In this document: in pieces, positions 34,267-45,777 of the stretch | How the letters are laid out: each line of letters opens with the position of its first letter | Position numbering within the stretch: position 1 is the stretch's first letter | From: Craterostigma plantagineum | Lineage: Eukaryota; Streptophyta; Magnoliopsida; Lamiales; Linderniaceae | DNA length: 64,000 nucleotides | Direction of reading: 5' to 3' | Assembly (NCBI GenBank): GCA_027422505.1 | Contig: JAPQWV010000490.1 | Span: forward strand, 1 to 64,000 | Position numbers and translations under genes: made by a program | Notes under the pieces: model-generated | What the model saw: the letters and a program-made list of their open reading frames with translations, nothing else | Told to the model about the DNA's origin: nothing | Databases searched by the model: none

Positions 34267-34424
34267 CTGCAACCAGCAACGAATGACTAATTAATTAACT
34301 GACTTCTTCAGAAAATGCATGCAAACACATTATTATGAAAGTAGGATGGATTATTGATACTGATAAAAGAATGGAGTATTCATTACCATAATGGAACTGC
34401 AAGATTAACGGTAATAACAGAAAA

Positions 34425-35328
34425 GGGGCCCGTTTGGTTGGAGGTACTAAGGGGGTTTAGGAGGGTTAGTATTAATTGATATTGTGTTTGGTTGGATGGT
34501 TATTTTAAAGGAAAGATTTAATTAATACCCTCTTAATACCTCTAATGAAGTGTTAATTAAATCAGTGTCTACCCCTAACTTTATTTAATACTTTTATTTT
34601 GTGACTAAATTGTCCTTTATATAAATTATTATTTCCTATATTAGCCCTTTCTATATCACACTCTCTATAGCCATTGTCAACAACCCACCCTCACATTGCT
34701 TTTCAAATAGAAAATAAATTAACATCAGCCCACGCACGCTACAGATAGCAAAAAGGAAACGAATAAACAAACCACAAAAGACCAGAATTGAGCACAAACT
34801 TAAAAACACACAAAATAAAAGGGAAAAATGAATACGTAATGAGTAGTAAAATAATACTGTAAAACAAACCAAGCTATCGACTTTACACCATACATCAATG
34901 TCATAATGAGCAAAATAGAGTTGCGATTATCAGACGAAAAGAATATCAAAGCAGGCAATTATCAAAGAACCAAACGAAAAGAATATCAAAGCACTATTGC
35001 GATTATCAAATCACCAACGAAAGAACAAAAGGTTTAGTAATTGAATTAACAAAAAGAAAGACGGATTTGATACCTTAATCAATTTTGTTTATAGCACAAA
35101 TAAACGGCAAACCCTAAAGCACTACTTTTAAATTCGTAAATTAAAATAAGGGTAAAATTGTAATTACTATTAATTAATTTTAATACCATCTAAATCCATT
35201 TAGCAAACACATACGATATTATTATTTAAACCCATCAACCAAACAGTCAAAAAATCCATATCCTATATTATTTAAACCCAACTAAAACTAATACTGTTAA
35301 AACTCATCCCTCCAACCAACCTGGCCCT
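34425..35328. mobile_element. 904-bp non-coding inverted-repeat element
   Basis: The left end is GGGGCCCGTTTGGTTGGAGG; the right end reverse-complemented is AGGGCCAGGTTGGTTGGAGG (17 of 20 identical). Inner echoes of TTTGGTTGGATGG and CCATCAACCAAACA lie near each end. The core is AT-rich and non-coding. This is the common plant GGGCCCGTTTGGTTGG family of non-autonomous DNA transposons. No clear target duplication is seen. Confidence 0.75.
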
Positions 35329-35559
35329 AGTAGAGAGCAAATTCGAAGTGTGTTTGCGAGTGGCGGCCATTGTGTTTTCCAATAATAGTGGAGAGAGTTG
35401 ATGGTCTTGCTTGTAAATAAATAAAGATATGAGAATAGAAGCTCGTCTTCCGTGTATTGTGGGCAAATGATGGTAAGTTTTATTATTGGAGGTGTCGGTC
35501 GCCCACTGTGCAGCCTCAGTATCTGACCTTTCGCCAATAAACAATATACACGGACAACT

Positions 35560-35989
35560 TGGAGTGTTCATTTTGGTAATAACCGAACCAAACCGAACCG
35601 AAAATTTCGATTTTTTATTTTAAGAACCGAACCGAACCGAATTTAATCGGTTTGGTTTCTGTTCAAACCGAATTTTTTCGGTCCGCTTTCGGTTACCAAC
35701 CAAAAAACCGAAATAAAAAAAAATAAATTTTTGTAGAAAAATAATATTTTAATACGAAAAACAGAATTAATTTATACATATTTATTTATTTATTAAATAT
35801 ATATATAAATTAAATAATTTATTAAATTTCGGTTTTTCGGTTTTTATTCGGTTAACCGAATTACTGAACCGGAAAAATCGAAATTTTCAGTTTTCCATTT
35901 TTAAGAACTGAAAACCGAACCGAACCTCGTAACGAATTTTTGTTTTTCTGTATGGTAATTTAGTTAAACCGACTTTTGAACACCCAGAC
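35560..35989. mobile_element. hAT-like MITE rich in AACCGAACC
   Basis: The left end has GGAGTGTTCATTTTGGTAA, the right end reverse-complemented GGGTGTTCAAAAGTCGGTT. Inside are many AACCGAACC/GGTTCGGTT repeats around an AT core. Flanking 8-mers GGACAACT (35552-35559) and GGACAAGT (35990-35997) match at 7 of 8 positions, as expected for an 8-bp hAT target duplication. Confidence 0.75.
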
Positions 35990-35997
35990 GGACAAGT

Positions 35998-36760
35998 TTG
36001 GAAGCTCGTGTCCCACTCATTGACAAAGCTAAATATTCATAATAATGCATCATGAGCGGAACAAGCAGCCCTTTGAACTTCCCATCTTATCTTTTTAGAC
36101 TTTAGCTAAGCATCATTATTCCCTACATAAAAAAATAGTAGGTATATAAGTTATTTAATTTAAGTGACAGGTACAATACCATACATAGATAACCATTTTG
36201 TAGGTATTCTGTTTTGTACTTGGGATTCGTTATTACATACTTGAGATGCTCTTCTTCGAAAATAAAAATAGGGTATATGGTCAGCTCCTAAAATCTATTT
36301 TTCAACATGATTCAGGCCATTTAGTATTTTAATTTCGGCCCAAGGACCTACTTACTGAAAAGATTAGAAAGAAGGACCAACCAATACGAAATGACATTTA
36401 TGTCCTTCATAGTTGCCCAAAATTAAACCCATTTGCCATCGTCTCTTCCGTTCAATTTTTGTTGCTTTTAGGATTATAAAGCCGACTGAAATGTCGTTGT
36501 TAAGGTGCAAATAAGATTAGAGCGACTTCGATTTCTCATGGGCAGTTATAATAAACGAGTAAAACTGTAAGACGTAATAATTATGAAATTCCACTTCGAA
36601 AAAACGAGATTATAAATGGACCAAATATCAATTTTAATGGCCGATTAAGATGAAATTGAGTGAATTTGATAATGGATCTTAATAATGAACGAGAATTACT
36701 GAGTTTAAGAAAGAAGTATCAAAGCATTTTGATGCGCCGTACGTATATTGAAGATTTTGT
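35998..36760. other. No recognised feature
   Basis: AT-rich sequence without a convincing frame, terminal repeat or tandem repeat. Confidence 0.5.
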
Positions 36761-37540
36761 GAACAAGATAACTGGGTAACAAGTCACGCAACTTAAGTAA
36801 ACATGTAACCACAATAGTAACATAGATAACAAATACAGTAACTGATCATTGAACAAAGTAACAATTGTCCTGTAACAATTCTTGTTGACGAAAATCAGCA
36901 ACGACTCTAATAAAAGGTTAAATTCGCATAAATGTCGACTTTATTGACCAAATTAAATTAGTTAGGTTTATACCAAAATATTACTTCAAACCAATTCGAA
37001 AATCTAGTGGTGGAATCTCAGCTTCAATTGTCGAAATTTGAGAAATAATCGACCCAAATCTCATGTTATTAACCTTTATCTGACTAACAAAATATTGAAA
37101 AGAAATAACAATTCTGTATTTTGCTAATAAGAAATTATCAACAGTTAGTAAATATACAGTTAATTCAGATAACAAATTTGTCAGTGAAAATAACAGATCT
37201 GCAAAATGCTATTTTAACAATAAAATCTCGTTTTACTGAAAGATTTGTACAGTGTACTTAAAAGTAACATATATGGCTCTATTAGTGACAATAACCCCCA
37301 AAGCAGCGACGACGACAATGGCCAAGAAATCGAAAAAAGCAGCGAGCCATCCCACGAGCAGCGACGACATGGGATGAAATCAACAGGATCGGCGACACGA
37401 TCATATGGAGCGCAGATCTTAGCCGGTTTGTTAAAATTTACTGGTATGCGTATCTGAGATTTATGTGTAGGATGTTTCTTTTGAACAACTTTCGATTCTG
37501 CTGAAAATGTATGCGTGATTCTGATAAAATAGTCTGTTGT

Positions 37541-38965
37541 TCACTGATTTCCTGCAGTAACCGTTTAACAATGATCAGTAACATATCAAGACGAGAAAAG
37601 AACATAAATGTATATTACTGTACGAAGGAGCTACAATACGAGTAACAGAATACATAGTCACAGTAACAATTTCATATGTAACTATTTTATGTTACGATTT
37701 TCCAATTTTATATTGTAAACACGCTACATTCACTAAACTACATGAAGTTTTAAACTAAAATATATTAGTTTAGGTTGTGATTTTTGTGGAAGTTATGTTG
37801 GGGATAAAGAAGTTGTTGTAATTAGTATGGAAAACAAGTATCACTTTTCTTCAAAGGCTGATAATGCTTCTACGAAATTGATTCTACTTACTCAAAACTT
37901 GTCGATATGAACTATTAGTTGTTTATTACAATCCAGATGGTCGACCTAACATAAATGATTCAACAAAACTAATGACATCTCCAATCAATCTTAGACGTAA
38001 AGCATATGCCGTTTACTGATTTCATGCAGTAACCATTTAACAACGATCCGTAACATATCAAGACGAGAAAAGAATATAAATGTATATTAAGGTAACAAGG
38101 AGCTACAATACGAGTAACAGAATACATAGTCACAATAACAATTTCATATGTAACTAGTTTAGGTTATGATTTTCCAATTTTATATTGTAAACACGCTACA
38201 TTCACTAAAATATATGAATTTTAGAACTTTTAAACTAAAATATATTAGTTTAGGTTGTAATTTCCGTGGAGGTTATGTTGGTGTTGAAGAAGTTGGATTA
38301 TATAGTATGGAAAACAAGTACCACTCTTCTTCAAAGGATGATAACGCTTCTACTTGATTCTACTTGCTCGCAACTTGTGGATATGAACTCTTAGTTGTTT
38401 ATTACAATCCAGATGGTCGACCTAACATAAATGATTCAACAAAATTAATGACATATTCAATTAATCTTAAACGTAAACCATATGTCGTTTATTGATTTTC
38501 TGCAATAACCGCTTAACAATGATCCGTAACATATCAAGACGAGCAAAGAACAGAAATGTATATTACGGTAACAAGGAGCTAGAATACGAGTAACAGAATG
38601 CATAGTCACAATAACAATTTCATATGTAACTAGTTTAGGGTACGATTTTCCAATTTATATTGTAAACACGCTACATTCACTAAAAATATGAATTTTAGAA
38701 GTTTTAAAGTAAAATATATTAGTTTAGGTTGTGGTTTTCGTGGAGGTTACGTTGGAGTTGAAGAAGTTGGAGTATATAGTATGTAAAACAAGTACCACAC
38801 CTCCTCAAAGGATGATAATGTTTCTACAAAATTGATTCTACTTGCTCAAAACTTGTGGATATGAACTATTAGTTGTTTATTATAATCCAAATGGTCGACC
38901 TAACATAAATGATTCAACAAACTTAGTGACATCTTCAATTAATCTTAAACGTAAACCATATGTCG
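37541..38965. repeat. ~475-bp tandem repeat, three copies
   Basis: Units start with a CACTGATTTCCTGCAGTAACC-like block near 37543, 38016 and 38492. Each continues with CATATCAAGACGAG, GTAACAATTTCATATGTAAC, TTTTAAACTAAAATATATTA and AATCCAGATGGTCGACCTAA. The third ends near 38965. Copies differ by scattered substitutions, so the array is old. Confidence 0.85.
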
Positions 38966-39542
38966 TTTACCCTACACATGGTAACAATTAGTTACAATTT
39001 AATAACGATTTTTGTACAACTAGAAACTGTTTTGGTAGGCCTACTGACAGATTTAATACATGGAGTAACAGTTGTGACACAGTGAAACTATACCCAAATT
39101 ATTGGGGTCGATCGTATTTTCGCGAAATCAAAAGATGAACGTCGGACGAACAAGCAAACAATATGCCTTACCGAGCTGTCCATACATTGGGTACTTCGAT
39201 TTTATACATATTAGATATAGTCGTTGCTAAACGGCTTTGATTTTACCTTATTTCGCAAATTAGAACCCTACACATAGTAACAATTAGTTATATTTTAATA
39301 ACGGTTTTCATACACCTAGTAACAGATTTGAGACTCCGAGTAACAGTTCTGACACAGTAAAAGTACACCCAAATTAATGGGGCCGACCGTAATTTTGCGA
39401 AATTAAAAGATTAACGTCGGACAAACGAGCAAACAATATGCCGCACCAACTGCCCATACTATAGGAACTTCGAATTTATACATATTCGATGTAATCGTCG
39501 CAAAAAATGGCTTTGATTTCAACTTATTACGCAATTAGAACC
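38966..39542. repeat. ~295-bp tandem repeat, two copies
   Basis: Units start with CCTACACATGGTAACAATTAG near 38971 and CCTACACATAGTAACAATTAG near 39268. Both include GTAACAGTT, GGGGTCGATCGTA or GGGGCCGACCGTA, and GCAAACAATATGCC, and end near GCAAATTAGAACC. The second ends at the Tat insertion. Confidence 0.85.
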
Positions 39543-39567
39543 TGATGTGGACCGCGTAAAACGAAAT
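39543..39567 (-). repeat. 25-bp duplication of the LTR end
   Basis: TGATGTGGACCGCGTAAAACGA is present at 39543 and again at 39568, separated by AAT. The normal LTR end next to the PBS (51204) has only one copy, preceded by the spacer AT. The extra copy sits outside the normal end of the 3' LTR. Confidence 0.85.
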
Positions 39568-40676
39568 TGATGTGGACCGCGTAAAACGACTTCTTGATGA
39601 CGGCAGTTGGACTGGTCGTTCCTTCCCTCGTATCTACTCTGGCGCGGATCTATCGCTCCTTGTCGATTACCTCCGTCGAACCTGGTGCTCAAAAGTCAGA
39701 AACACGTCAGAAGGGGGCCGAGATTGGTGCCGGCGTATCCCCTCCGATGCTTAAGTCAGAAAATGGGTGAGAGATAGGTGCATTGGCTCGTAAATCAGTT
39801 TTTAGTAGTTTATATGCGTACCTGAAAAATGAGTTAACCACCACTATTTATACTAACCTCATGTCTTCGTTGCCTTTACCCATTCTCCACCCCGGCCCGC
39901 CCTTTCCGTGGACCTCTCACCGAGAACGTGGTTTTCCCCCACGATCCCACGTTCTCCATTCCTCTTCCTGTTCGTGCTTCGCTTGCTCGGGCGAAACTGC
40001 ATTGGTCGGGCGTCCTCTCCTGGTCATCCTCATTCCACTCGGCTTATCCCTTATCTCCCCGACCGGACCCCCTCGTCGCCCGAGGAACCCCAGCCCTGCG
40101 TATCCCTACTTCTGTTCCTCGCATCCCCGATCAGCTCGCTCCTGCAAACGATTCCTGCCTCGTCCCATCCGTTGCTCTTTTCCTCTTGGGGCCCGATAAT
40201 TCCTCTCCTCTCCTTATCGGGAATGACTACCCCGACTTGGCGGCTCCTGATCGGGCTACCCCTATAAGTCCTCTTGGAGCCTTTTCTCTCGGGTTATCCT
40301 CACCCGGTCGGAATCTCCTATCGGGCTCCAACCTATTCCCTTCGCGCATCACTGCTCGCGGGAGTTCTTTGATAGTTAACGTTATTTTACCGTTGGCTAT
40401 AAAACCCGAGGGTAACAATAGTCCCCCCTAAAATCGTCCAAAAAGAGTGTAACGAGTATTTGGGCGTTAGCCATCGGTAAAATACCGATCGAAAGGCCTT
40501 TTGGTCTTTCTCGGGACCTTCTCGGGCGTTCTAATACCTTTTCCCCGTCCCTTGGTATCCTCATATTACGCCACGTCGCGATTTCCTTTGGGCGGGAAAG
40601 TTGCCGCCCCATCAAATCACTATCAGACCAATCTCGACACGTGGCTCTCGCAGGGAGGTTCGACGTCCCCTCCCTC
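39568..40676 (-). mobile_element. Tat 3' LTR (at least this extent)
   Basis: Matches 51204-52312 over 1109 bp with few differences and no large indel. The edge at 39568 has TGATGTGGACCGCG, the counterpart of the PBS-side end. The other edge cannot be defined, because the second copy is truncated; the LTR may extend toward 40800. Confidence 0.85.
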
Positions 40677-41048
40677 CCTCGCTTATTATTATTATATTAT
40701 TTTTTTTATTTTCCTTATTCTTCGTGCCTTTTCCCCTTTTCTTACGTTTTTCGATCTTCACCTTCTTCATTTCATCTCCTTCATTTACTTAAAAGAAAAC
40801 CTCAGCGCCCCAGGTTTTCCTCTCCCAGACCGGCGTCCTGCTTGGTCTTCACAAATCGTCCGCTCCATCGTCGTTATCGGTAAGTTATTCTCTTCCCTTC
40901 TCATAACTCGTTATTTTTGTTCCCCTTTGCTTCGATTCTCGCCTTCGTTTTAAGATTTCGTCTTCCCTGTTCTTCGCCGTTTTCTTCTGTATTCGCTTCC
41001 TTAGCTGTTTTTAGGGTTTTCGATTTTAGGATTCTGCCTTCCTCCCTC

Positions 41049-43264
41049 ATGAGCCACCCTGCGACTTCATCCTCCCCTCGTTCGATTCCAGTTTCGAACC
41101 TAGATCAAACAGAATCTCCACCTTCTTCACCATTTTTCGTTTCGTTTCTCGACGCCGTGGAAGCCCTAAATGACTACCCTGACTTGGATATTTTTCGCCC
41201 CCCAAAAATTGTAGGGTACCCGAGCGAGAAAGCATATCTTCAAGCCTTAGCCGTTTGGACTTCACAAATGGAAGATCTCCGCGAGCGCGTCAAACTCCCT
41301 TGGCACGAAGTAAACGTATCGTCTCTTCGGGAATCTCATATTCCCATGATTGTGGATCGGGCGGGTCTGACCCCTGATTATGAAGTGAGGATTCCTGGCC
41401 ATCGGGAAGTGGTTAGCAGACCTCCCGATGGTTTCAATACCTTTTTCCTCGATCAGCTGGATATGGGACTTCGTTTCCCTCTACCTCAATTCCTAGTCGA
41501 TCTCTGTAATTACTACCAAATTTCCCCCAGTCAACTTACTCCCAACTCGTACAACCTACTTCTTTCCTTAACCATGCTAGTTCACTATTTTCGACTTCCC
41601 TTTTCTCTTTCTCTCCTCCTGGCTTTTTTGAAAGTTAACCAAAAAGAGCCCAGCAAGTTCTTCTTCTCCTCCATAGCTTCTCGGGAATTCCTCCACGGGA
41701 ACCCTTCCTCTCATAAGGGGTGGATGAGGAAGTTTTTCTATGTTCGTTCTCCCGACGGAAGTCCCGAGAACGACACTGTCAACTACTGGCCCAAGGCCAT
41801 TTCCGTTTCTACTCCTCTTCCTCCCGCCCCTGACCTGGAGGTCAAAAGGTTCATGGAGATCCTCGGGGAGCGGAGTTTCAGTGCTCCCGAGCTTGTCAAG
41901 GATGATCTTCTCTGCCACTTTGGCTATTGCTCCAAGGGTCTAGTGGTAGATGATTTAGGTATACTTTTCTCGATTTCTCTCTATCTTTCCTTATTTATGT
42001 TTCTGACAGGGTTTTCTGCTCCTTTCTTGCCAGATTCGCGCATGGATCTCGCCGACTTACTCAAGATTTCTCGCGAGATGAAGGAGGGCGGTTCTTCTCA
42101 GGCGCCTCCATCAGCCTCAGTCGCTCGGGCTCTCAACAAGGGCAAGGCCAAAGTCTCTGCCGGCTCCTCGGTCTCTCCTAAGGCAGCTCCTAAGAGGAAA
42201 GCGCCTGCGGCCTCCAGCAAACCCTCGGGCAAGAAGGCCAAGGCTAGCTCTTGAGTCAGCGTGAGTGTGGGCGAGGGCTCCCCCGCTCCCACGGACTCCC
42301 TCGAGCAGGCCGACTACTTTCACCGACCCGTGGGGCTCAATGTGTGGAATATATGCGGGGCTTCTGCTTTGAAGCCAATCGCTCCCACCTCTCCGAGTAG
42401 CAGCCCCGAGAATTCTTCCCACTCTTCGCCCAACACATGGGCCCGGTATGGGTTTCCTTTACAGATTTTCTCGTTCTTTGGCATATGTCCCTCCGTCGCT
42501 TTGCCTATTCTTTCTCTCCTTATCTGCTAGGGCTTCGCCTGTGCTGCCGAGGCCTTGGAGAGAATGATCTTCATGCACGAGGATTGCATCGAGCTTACCC
42601 AGTCTGAGGCAAAGTTGAAAGAGGAGGTTGCTCAGCTAAAGGAGCAAATCAAACTGAAAGAGGAGGAGCTGAAGAAACAGGCGAGAGATGCTCGGGCGGA
42701 GTCGGAGAGAGTGAAAAGGATCTGCTCAAAAAGAGGACCACTCGAGAAGAAGCCGAGGCCAATTTCCGTGAGTTGGAGGAAAGCATCGACCGAGACTACC
42801 TGCCCCGCACCACGTACGGGAGGCAAGTCATCGAGTACTTCCACCATGGCTTTTGGGGATGCGTCCACCAACTCAGGGTGGCTGGCATCGGTCAAAAGTA
42901 GAAGCTCGACTGGTTGGACGTTGATCGAGCCCTCACCCAGTGCCCTCCAGGGGGATATCCGCCCGATCGCTTTGCTCGAGGAGGTACTGGGGATGACGTC
43001 CAGGAGGATGCAGTGGCCACTCCTTCAAGCGAGGAGACCGAAGAGACCGTTCGCTCCCCTGTCGAGAATCCCGAGAAGCCCACCGGAACGCCCGCGCTCG
43101 AAGTTGAGCAGGAGATGCCCGCACCAGAGGGAGCGGAAGCTCGAGTTCCGGAAAAGGAAGAGCTAGCTCCTCGGGTCGAGTTGGTGGATACGCAGACCGA
43201 GTCGGTGGTGGTCGAAACAAGTGTCGGGGAGTTGAATCAGGCCGGTTCGGCCGCTCTCCCTTAA
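41049..43264 (+). pseudogene. Antisense ORF of the Tat element (gypsy-type transposon domain)
   Basis: Opposite in strand to gag-pol. The start is placed at the ATG at 41049 (MSHPATSSSPRS); a GTAAGT donor at 40880 suggests a 5'UTR intron. Exon to 41958 includes FPLPQFLVDLCNYYQISPSQ and a hydrophobic helical stretch, like the plant 'putative gypsy type transposon' (Transposase_28) domain. Likely introns: 41959-42033 and 42446-42530, both GT-AG. A basic K/A/S-rich tail ends at an in-frame TGA (42252). After the second intron comes a coiled coil (LKEEVAQLKEQIKLKEEELK), then an E/P-rich end. A frameshift near 42720 and a TAG near 42899 break it. Antisense ORFs at this position are known in Tat-group elements; their function is not. 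Confidence 0.78.
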
Positions 43265-43849
43265 AAATTTCTACCCGTGTGGATGAATTAATTCCTTTTT
43301 GTTTCTATCTTTTCTTGTATAAACCTTATACTCTTTCCTTTTTGTCTATGTATTTTCATATTCAGACTCTATAATAGCGTATTTAGTAATTTTCTTCGGC
43401 ATATCATAATGGTTATCCTCGCACGCATCTTCCCCTCGCGCGCTTGTAATCCTTTCCTTTTACGAGTTCTCTGTAATTATAACGGGAAACTGCTACGTAG
43501 TCGGGATCTTCTTTCTTCGCGATGCTTTGCCAGGGCATTGCTCGATTCCCTCGGGCCGCGTTCCCCAAACCCTTCATTCAAGTGCTCACTTATCGCGCCC
43601 CTTACCTCTCTTGCTCGGGGTTCTTATTGACCGTTGTCCAACGGTTCTTTTATCCTCGCCCTTCGTATTCTTTCTTTTAAATTTCATCCCCGGATTCCGA
43701 CTTTCGTAACAGTCCGACCTTTAGGGGGCTTATCTCTTTATAAGATCGATATTCACTCCAGTGACTTCATTTTCCTTATCAAGCTTCCCTGAATTTATCG
43801 TCTCCACGTTATTTCGTCTGTTCCCAGGGGTTTTACTCTCCCTTTTCTC
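43265..43849. other. Tat 3' region, no recognised gene
   Basis: T/C-rich on the plus strand, between the antisense ORF and the second antisense segment. It could hold the 3' end of the antisense transcript. Nothing specific is supported. Confidence 0.45.
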
Positions 43850-43984
43850 ATGGGTTCGTATTGTGCTCGTTTTGTCTATCTTTTGAACTTCTTATATCCT
43901 TTATCCAGTCCACTAATGGATCTCAGAGCAACCCCCTCTCAACTTAGGAGGAACCTCCCTTCAAATCCCCACACACGTCCTCTT

Positions 43985-44660
43985 TGTGATTTATGGGAGG
44001 AAGCAACAGGTTTTGCTTCCAATGCAAACGCGGATTTTCCGCACAGGGAAGGCCAGGTCTTCACGACCCCCCCATCTCGCGCAACACCGTCCTTAAGGGG
44101 ATTTCGCCCAACCCCCCGATGGTGCTTCGTCCCGTCGATTCATGGAGAGCTTTCTGGAGCCCAACGAAAAGCGGCGTCTAGCGAATTTCCCCGATTCCAG
44201 CTTCTGGGACTGGTGGGCTTTAAGTGAAAGTCGGGTCAGTGATCCGATCTTCGTTGATTAGTTCATCTCTTTCTCTATTTTTTCCTGACTTTTCTCCCTC
44301 AGTCTTATTCACTTTCTTGCGAGGGACTTCGGCGTTATACTCAGCAATGCGCCTTACTTCAATATTATGAGGAGGCTTGTGCCCGGTTGACCACCTTCTT
44401 GGGCGAGAAGGACCGGCAAATCGCCGAGCTAAAGGAGTCGTTGGCTGATTCCCGTGTTGAGAGCCAAGGTATCCTCCCGAAGTCTCGAGGGAGAAATAAT
44501 CGGGCTCGATCCCCTACTCATGTGCCGCGTAATTTCTCCCTATACTCGGGCGGGGTCTCGGCGTCAAGAAGTAAGAGGATTCCTCCAGATACAGAGACTT
44601 TCGTCTCCTCGGGGATTCGTCATCAGAGGACGCCCTATGCTCGGGAGATAAGGCGATAGA
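43985..44660 (+). pseudogene. Second antisense coding segment in the Tat element
   Basis: Broken plus-strand frames that read like protein: HDPPISRNTVLKGISPNPPM and VLRPVDSWRAFW (about 44068-44160), then FLEPNEKRRLANFPDSSFWD in a shifted frame. After a likely intron (44236 to about 44302) come LLQYYEEACARLTTFLGEKD and RQIAELKESLADSR, a coiled coil. The order and style resemble the end of the first antisense ORF, so this may be a duplicated or older copy of its 3' part. The family is not recognised. Confidence 0.45.
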
Positions 44661-44839
44661 TATTTTATTCTACTTATGCTGCTTTGCCTAACATATTATC
44701 GTTTGATTGTCTGACTCTGCAAGTAGTGGGGTAGACTTAGCTCCTTTATGTTTTTCGTATTTTGGTGCTTAGCACTCTTATTTTATGGTCAAGCATCGTC
44801 CCTGTCTCTTTGCACGTTCTTATTTTGACCCTTACTTGC

Positions 44840-45630
44840 CTTTGCTTTCGTTTGGAGATTTCATTCACCCCTTCAGGTGATCGGGCCTCACCTGGGGGCT
44901 TTTTCTTCATTTTCGTTTGGAGATTTTTCTTCACCCTTTCGAGTGATCATGCCTCTTCCGATGACTTTTCCTCTTTTCGTTCGGCGATTTTCTTCCCCTC
45001 TCGGGTGATCGTGCCTCATCCGAGGACTTTTCTTCGTTTTCGTTTGGAGATTTTTCTTCACCCTTTCGAGTGATCATGCCTCTTCCGAGGACTTTTCCTC
45101 TTTTCGTTCGGCGATTTTCTTCACCCTCTTTGGTAATCGTGCCTCATCCGAAGACTTTACTTCATTTTCATTCGGCGATTTTATTCACCCTTTCGGGTGA
45201 TCGTGCCTCATCCGAGGACTTTTCTTCGTTTTCGTTTGGAGATTTTTCTTCACCCTTTCGGGTGATCGTGCCTCATCCGAGGACTTTTTTTCGTTTTCGT
45301 TTGGAGATTTTTCTTCACCCTTTCGGGTGATCGTGCCTCATCCGAGGACTTTTCTTCGTTTTCGTTCGGCGATTTTCTTCACCCTCTCGGGTGATCGTGC
45401 CTCATCCGAGGACTTTTCTTCGTTTTCGTTTGGAGATTTTTCTTCACCCTTTCGGGTGATCGTGCCTCATCCAAGGACTTTTCTTCGTTTTCGTTTGGAG
45501 ATTTTTCTTCACCCTTTCGGGTGATCGTGCCTCATCCGAGGACTTTTCTTCATTTTCATTCGACGATTTTCTTCACCCTCCCGGGTGATCGTGCCTCATC
45601 CGAGGACTTTTCTTCGTTTTTACGTTCTCT
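44840..45630. repeat. ~64-bp tandem hairpin array, about 12 copies
   Basis: Each unit contains TTCACCCTTTCGGGTGATCG and TGCCTCATCCGAGGACTTTT. Successive GCCTC positions (44951, 45012, 45078, 45141, 45203, 45270, 45333, 45399, 45462, 45529, 45592) give a period of 61-67 bp. Two unit types alternate in part: one with TTTGGAGATTTTTC, one with TTCGGCGATTTTC. Every unit has a self-complementary core, TCACCC-TTTC-GGGTGA, and a second one, CCTCATCCGAGG. Long plus-strand frames cross the array only because the unit lacks stops. Confidence 0.95.
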
Positions 45631-45777
45631 TTCGGACATAAATAACTTCATTAGAAACGCGAATGTTCGGAAATAAAGACAGACGACTTGCACTGCGGAG
45701 ACTCCCTAACTAAGAAAAGATATAAAGCATAGATGTGATAAGCAACTAAGGTAATAAGGTGCAATCCCGAGGACATC

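Larger units (their letters stand above)
36760..39542. repeat. GTAAC-rich repetitive region
   Basis: The motif GTAACA or its complement occurs dozens of times, densest at 36770-37200 and 37560-39370. Two tandem blocks are embedded (listed separately). A GC-richer island at 37290-37440 has GTGACAATAACCCCC and CGACGACGACAATGG but no clear gene. Dense short repeats near both ends suggest the subterminal binding sites of a DNA transposon, with the right end cut off by the Tat element. The superfamily is not known. Confidence 0.5.

Noticed and set aside
37290..37440. Possible gene start (AAGAAATCGAAAAAAGCAGC after an ATG near 37318)
   Set aside because: The frame stops after about 19 codons and no continuation or splice site is convincing.
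38166..38357. 63-codon ORF in the 475-bp repeat
   Set aside because: The same frame is broken in the other two units.
39783..40431. P/S/R-rich plus-strand ORFs, repeated at 51511-52067
   Set aside because: They lie wholly inside the Tat LTRs, repeat only because the LTR is duplicated, and overlap one another in three frames.
44762..45524. Plus-strand ORFs of 65-103 codons rich in F, S, H and P
   Set aside because: They arise from the 64-bp tandem unit lacking stops in those frames and have no independent protein character.
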